Notes under the pieces: generated by a model | The model's input: the letters and a program-made list of their open reading frames with translations, nothing else | The model's database searches: none | Told to the model about the DNA's origin: nothing | Source of the DNA: a virus | Reading direction: 5' to 3' (one strand) | Virus record (IMG/VR): IMGVR_UViG_3300045016_000121 | Coordinates: 1-49,578 of that record | Length of the DNA: 49,578 nt | Part shown: positions 47,827 through 49,578 of the stretch, piece by piece | How the letters are laid out: the number at the start of each line of letters is the position of its first letter | Numbering within the stretch: the stretch's first letter is position 1 | Position numbers and translations under genes: made by a program

Positions 47827-48440
47827 ACATTTTCTTTACGGCCGATACGCATTTCGGGCATAAAAATATATTGAAGTATGCTTCCAGACCGTTTAAGTGC
47901 ATTAGAGACATGGATGAACGGTTGATAGAGAATTGGAACATGATAGTTCCAATGGATGGTATGGTCTATCATCTTGGTGATTTTGCGTTTAAGGGTTCAC
48001 CGAAGTATCATAGGGATATTGTTAGTCGGCTTAATGGTAAGATATGTTTGGTGCGTGGTAGTCATGATAAGTTGGCCATTACTCAGTTAGGTAATAGGTT
48101 TGAATGGATAGAGAAATATTATGAATTGGTGTTTGATGACGTTGATGCACCGATGAATCAGAGGTTCATTGTGTTGTGTCATACTGCTTTTAGGGTGTGG
48201 GAGCGTTCTCATTATGGTTCTTGGAATTTATATGGGCATTCGCATGGACGGTTATCGGATATTCCGGGTGCGTTAGCGTTTGATGTTGGGGTGGATAGTG
48301 CGGCCAAGTATTTTGGGCATGGAGATCCTATGCCAGAGAATTATAGGCCTTTTACATATCAAGAGATAAAGGATGTTATGGCGGGAAAGGTTAATGGAGC
48401 CGGGCGGATTTGCACCGCCGTCACGGATGATAAGCATTAG
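47823..48440 (+). CDS. Metallophosphoesterase
   Basis: A calcineurin-like phosphoesterase of about 205 residues. It carries the full metal-binding set: FTADTHFGHKN (D-x-H), YHLGDFAF (GD), RGSHDK (here GSHD in place of GNHD), VLCHTAF and YGHSHG (GHxH). The start is taken as TTG at 47823, overlapping the previous stop (TTGA); GTG at 47811 is an alternative. It could be a nucleotidase, phosphodiesterase or DNA/RNA end-processing enzyme. The Ser for Asn change in the third motif is uncommon but keeps a polar ligand. Confidence 0.85.
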   Translation: MNIFFTADTHFGHKNILKYASRPFKCIRDMDERLIENWNMIVPMDGMVYHLGDFAFKGSPKYHRDIVSRLNGKICLVRGSHDKLAITQLGNRFEWIEKYYELVFDDVDAPMNQRFIVLCHTAFRVWERSHYGSWNLYGHSHGRLSDIPGALAFDVGVDSAAKYFGHGDPMPENYRPFTYQEIKDVMAGKVNGAGRICTAVTDDKH

Positions 48441-48468
48441 GGCTTTACATGCTTCTGCTATTGGCTTT

Positions 48469-48498
48469 TAGCTGCTGGCTAGCAGTATCAGGCAGCTA
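48469..48498. repeat. Inverted repeat downstream of the metallophosphoesterase gene
   Basis: TAGCTGC (48469-48475) pairs with GCAGCTA (48492-48498); the loop can fold further (TGCTGGCTAGCA). It lies 29 bases after the stop, so it may end or stabilise the transcript. There is no T-run after it. The surrounding 48441-48717 stretch is otherwise without an assured gene. Confidence 0.45.
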
Positions 48499-48530
48499 GT
48501 CGAACTGGAGCGAACGTTAGGGTAAACCGT

Positions 48531-48698
48531 GTGGTTGACCCTTTGAACCAATTGAATATGCTGGTTATTTTGCCAATGATTTTGTTGGCACTTTTGGTTG
48601 CACGGTGTTTATCGAGGCCAACGTGCGTCCTCGGCATGTGGCCGCCAATGTTATTCAGCCGCTCGATTCTATTCGGCCCCAAGTTGTCAAAGAGTTAG
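48531..48698 (+). CDS. Possible small membrane protein (55 aa, GTG start)
   Basis: An open frame from a GTG at 48531 contains MLVILPMILLALLVARCLS, a good single transmembrane helix followed by basic residues. No ribosome-binding site is evident and the remaining sequence (RSILFGPKLSKS) is unremarkable. It may be a real single-span protein or chance; it fills a gap that otherwise has no gene. Confidence 0.3.
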   Translation: MVDPLNQLNMLVILPMILLALLVARCLSRPTCVLGMWPPMLFSRSILFGPKLSKS

Positions 48699-48717
48699 TC
48701 TATTGAATATATTTGAT

Positions 48718-49335
48718 TTAGTCTGGCGCTGTGTGGTATGTTATGTAAGACCATTTCTCGAGGCTTTGTGCGTTCTTATATGGTAGGTTGCATATTCCTG
48801 AATTTATGTCAGAGATTATGTTAAGCATGGATTTTTTGTCTCTGTGGATGTAGTATTGGTATGCGGTATGGTCGAGCATTAGAAGTTCTGATAGTCCATA
48901 TATGCCAATGATGTCTTGCGGGTACCATATGAATATCGGTATGTTTCTGCCTATGCATATTTCTAATTCATCGATTGTCCCCCAGCTGAATTTGTCGCAT
49001 ATTCTGGCTATTAGGATGTCGCATGTATTGGCTAGTTTTCGGCATACTCGGCGTATGTCATTGTTGGTATATAAGACGTTGCTTAGGAAGTTTATGTTTT
49101 TGTCATTTTGCGGGTCACGTGAGTGGTTTTCTATGGCTGTTTGTATGCCGTATACGGTAGGGGGATCTGAGCATAGTGCGTTCATCCAGCGTGGTTTTAC
49201 CATTGGGTCCCAGATTATTAATGTCGGTTCGATGTTAAGTAGGTCTGTTGTGAGTTCTGCCCTCCAGGCTGCGCATTCTTTATCTTTTTCGACTTGGCCG
49301 CATAAGTATATTCTGCTGTTTTGTAGTTTGCTCAT
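48718..49335 (-). CDS. Nucleoside 2-deoxyribosyltransferase-like protein
   Basis: A 205-residue protein with the NDT-type fold pattern: RIYLCGQVEKDKECAAWRAELT at the N-terminus, IIWDPMVKP, then NDIRRVCRKLANTCDILIARICDKFSWGTIDELEICIGRNIPIFIWYP. The D-x-L/W-GT-x-DE-LE segment, where family members carry the nucleophilic Glu (here in DELEIC), is clear. It may cleave or exchange deoxyribosyl groups for base salvage or for building modified nucleotides. It is convergent with the plus-strand genes and divergent from the next one. Confidence 0.7.
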   Translation of the reverse strand: MSKLQNSRIYLCGQVEKDKECAAWRAELTTDLLNIEPTLIIWDPMVKPRWMNALCSDPPTVYGIQTAIENHSRDPQNDKNINFLSNVLYTNNDIRRVCRKLANTCDILIARICDKFSWGTIDELEICIGRNIPIFIWYPQDIIGIYGLSELLMLDHTAYQYYIHRDKKSMLNIISDINSGICNLPYKNAQSLEKWSYITYHTAPD

Positions 49336-49385
49336 GGTTGTAAAATACGTTAGGTGATGTATTTGAAAGTTTAAAGGAGTTGACG

Positions 49386-49578
49386 ATGATACTCAGAGAT
49401 GTTGAGATTGATGCGTTTAACATTAAGGGACCGATGGTTGATAGCATTGTGGATTTGGCTGGCAACAATGGGTGCCAGGCGATAGTTGCTTCGCCTGATA
49501 TATTGCCTCAGTTGTTTATAAAGCGTGGCGTTCGTAGGTTTGAGCAGAAGTTTCGGATCATTACTGTTGTTGATTGGC
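49386..49578 (+). CDS. Hypothetical protein (3' truncated by window end)
   Basis: AAAGGAG lies before the ATG at 49386, and the frame MILRDVEIDAFNIKGPMVDSI continues to the window edge without a stop. Strand-helix alternation (CQAIVASPDILPQLF, FRIITVVDW) suggests an alpha/beta protein. About 64 residues are visible; family cannot be assigned. Confidence 0.65.
   Translation, partial: MILRDVEIDAFNIKGPMVDSIVDLAGNNGCQAIVASPDILPQLFIKRGVRRFEQKFRIITVVDW

Noticed and set aside
48390-48425. tRNA T-arm-like hairpin GGCGG-ATTTGCA-CCGCC
   Set aside because: No matching acceptor, D or anticodon stems; it lies within the metallophosphoesterase coding sequence.

Overview
This window is a stretch of a large tailed-phage genome (Caudoviricetes), probably from an uncultured aquatic virus. 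The evidence is dense packing on both strands, many tiny unrecognised genes, and a virus-style replication set: three-piece DNA polymerase III alpha, compact A-family polymerase, DnaB/gp41-like helicase, gp32-like SSB, RecA, 5'-3' exonuclease, family-4 uracil-DNA glycosylase and class II ribonucleotide reductase. No capsid, tail, terminase, rRNA or tRNA gene was recognised. A pseudopilin with an H-X9-DG/DUF1559-like look hints at a Planctomycetes/Verrucomicrobia/Lentisphaerae-type host, but this is only inference.

Layout. 1-12143: seven paralogues of one protein family plus one decayed remnant. Each has a conserved N-terminal module of about 230 residues, then a variable number (5 to 11) of near-identical 26-residue helical repeats. 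Three copies on + and four on - face each other across a 3-kb cassette (DUF5662-like protein, glycosyltransferase, HNH nuclease, small unknowns). 12189-20648: a minus-strand replication/recombination block: exonuclease, SSB, possible UvsY-like partner, PolA-like polymerase, GroES-like protein, helicase, RecA. 20775-25651: mixed unknowns, two members of an 'NPYDD' family and the pseudopilin. 25876-30790: a plus-strand operon opening with the intein-C/C-terminal third of DnaE, then Zn-ribbon proteins, a dinucleotide-binding oxidoreductase-like protein, uracil-DNA glycosylase and two tandem NPYDD genes. 30771-38480: a minus-strand block with the middle third of DnaE carrying intein-N, the PHP third of DnaE, a glycosyltransferase-like protein, an actin-like ATPase and small unknowns. 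38581-39008: no convincing gene, but a dense set of inverted repeats that looks like a large structured RNA. 39001-49578: NrdJ with a mini-intein, a beta-helix protein with a poly-Pro linker, a VWA protein, small membrane/Zn proteins, a GT2 glycosyltransferase, a metallophosphoesterase, a nucleoside deoxyribosyltransferase-like protein and a truncated gene.

Main points of interest. (1) dnaE is broken into three genes; two of them lie on opposite strands and would have to be rejoined by a split intein, an arrangement expected from one inversion with a breakpoint inside the intein. (2) The repeat-protein array varies in repeat number, contains decayed copies and is arranged as facing arms. (3) 38.6-39.0 kb looks like a large ornate RNA. 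(4) A second intein sits immediately before the NrdJ radical cysteine and ends in Gln. (5) A short N-terminal leader is shared by otherwise unrelated proteins. All calls come from reading the sequence; no database or folding search was run.
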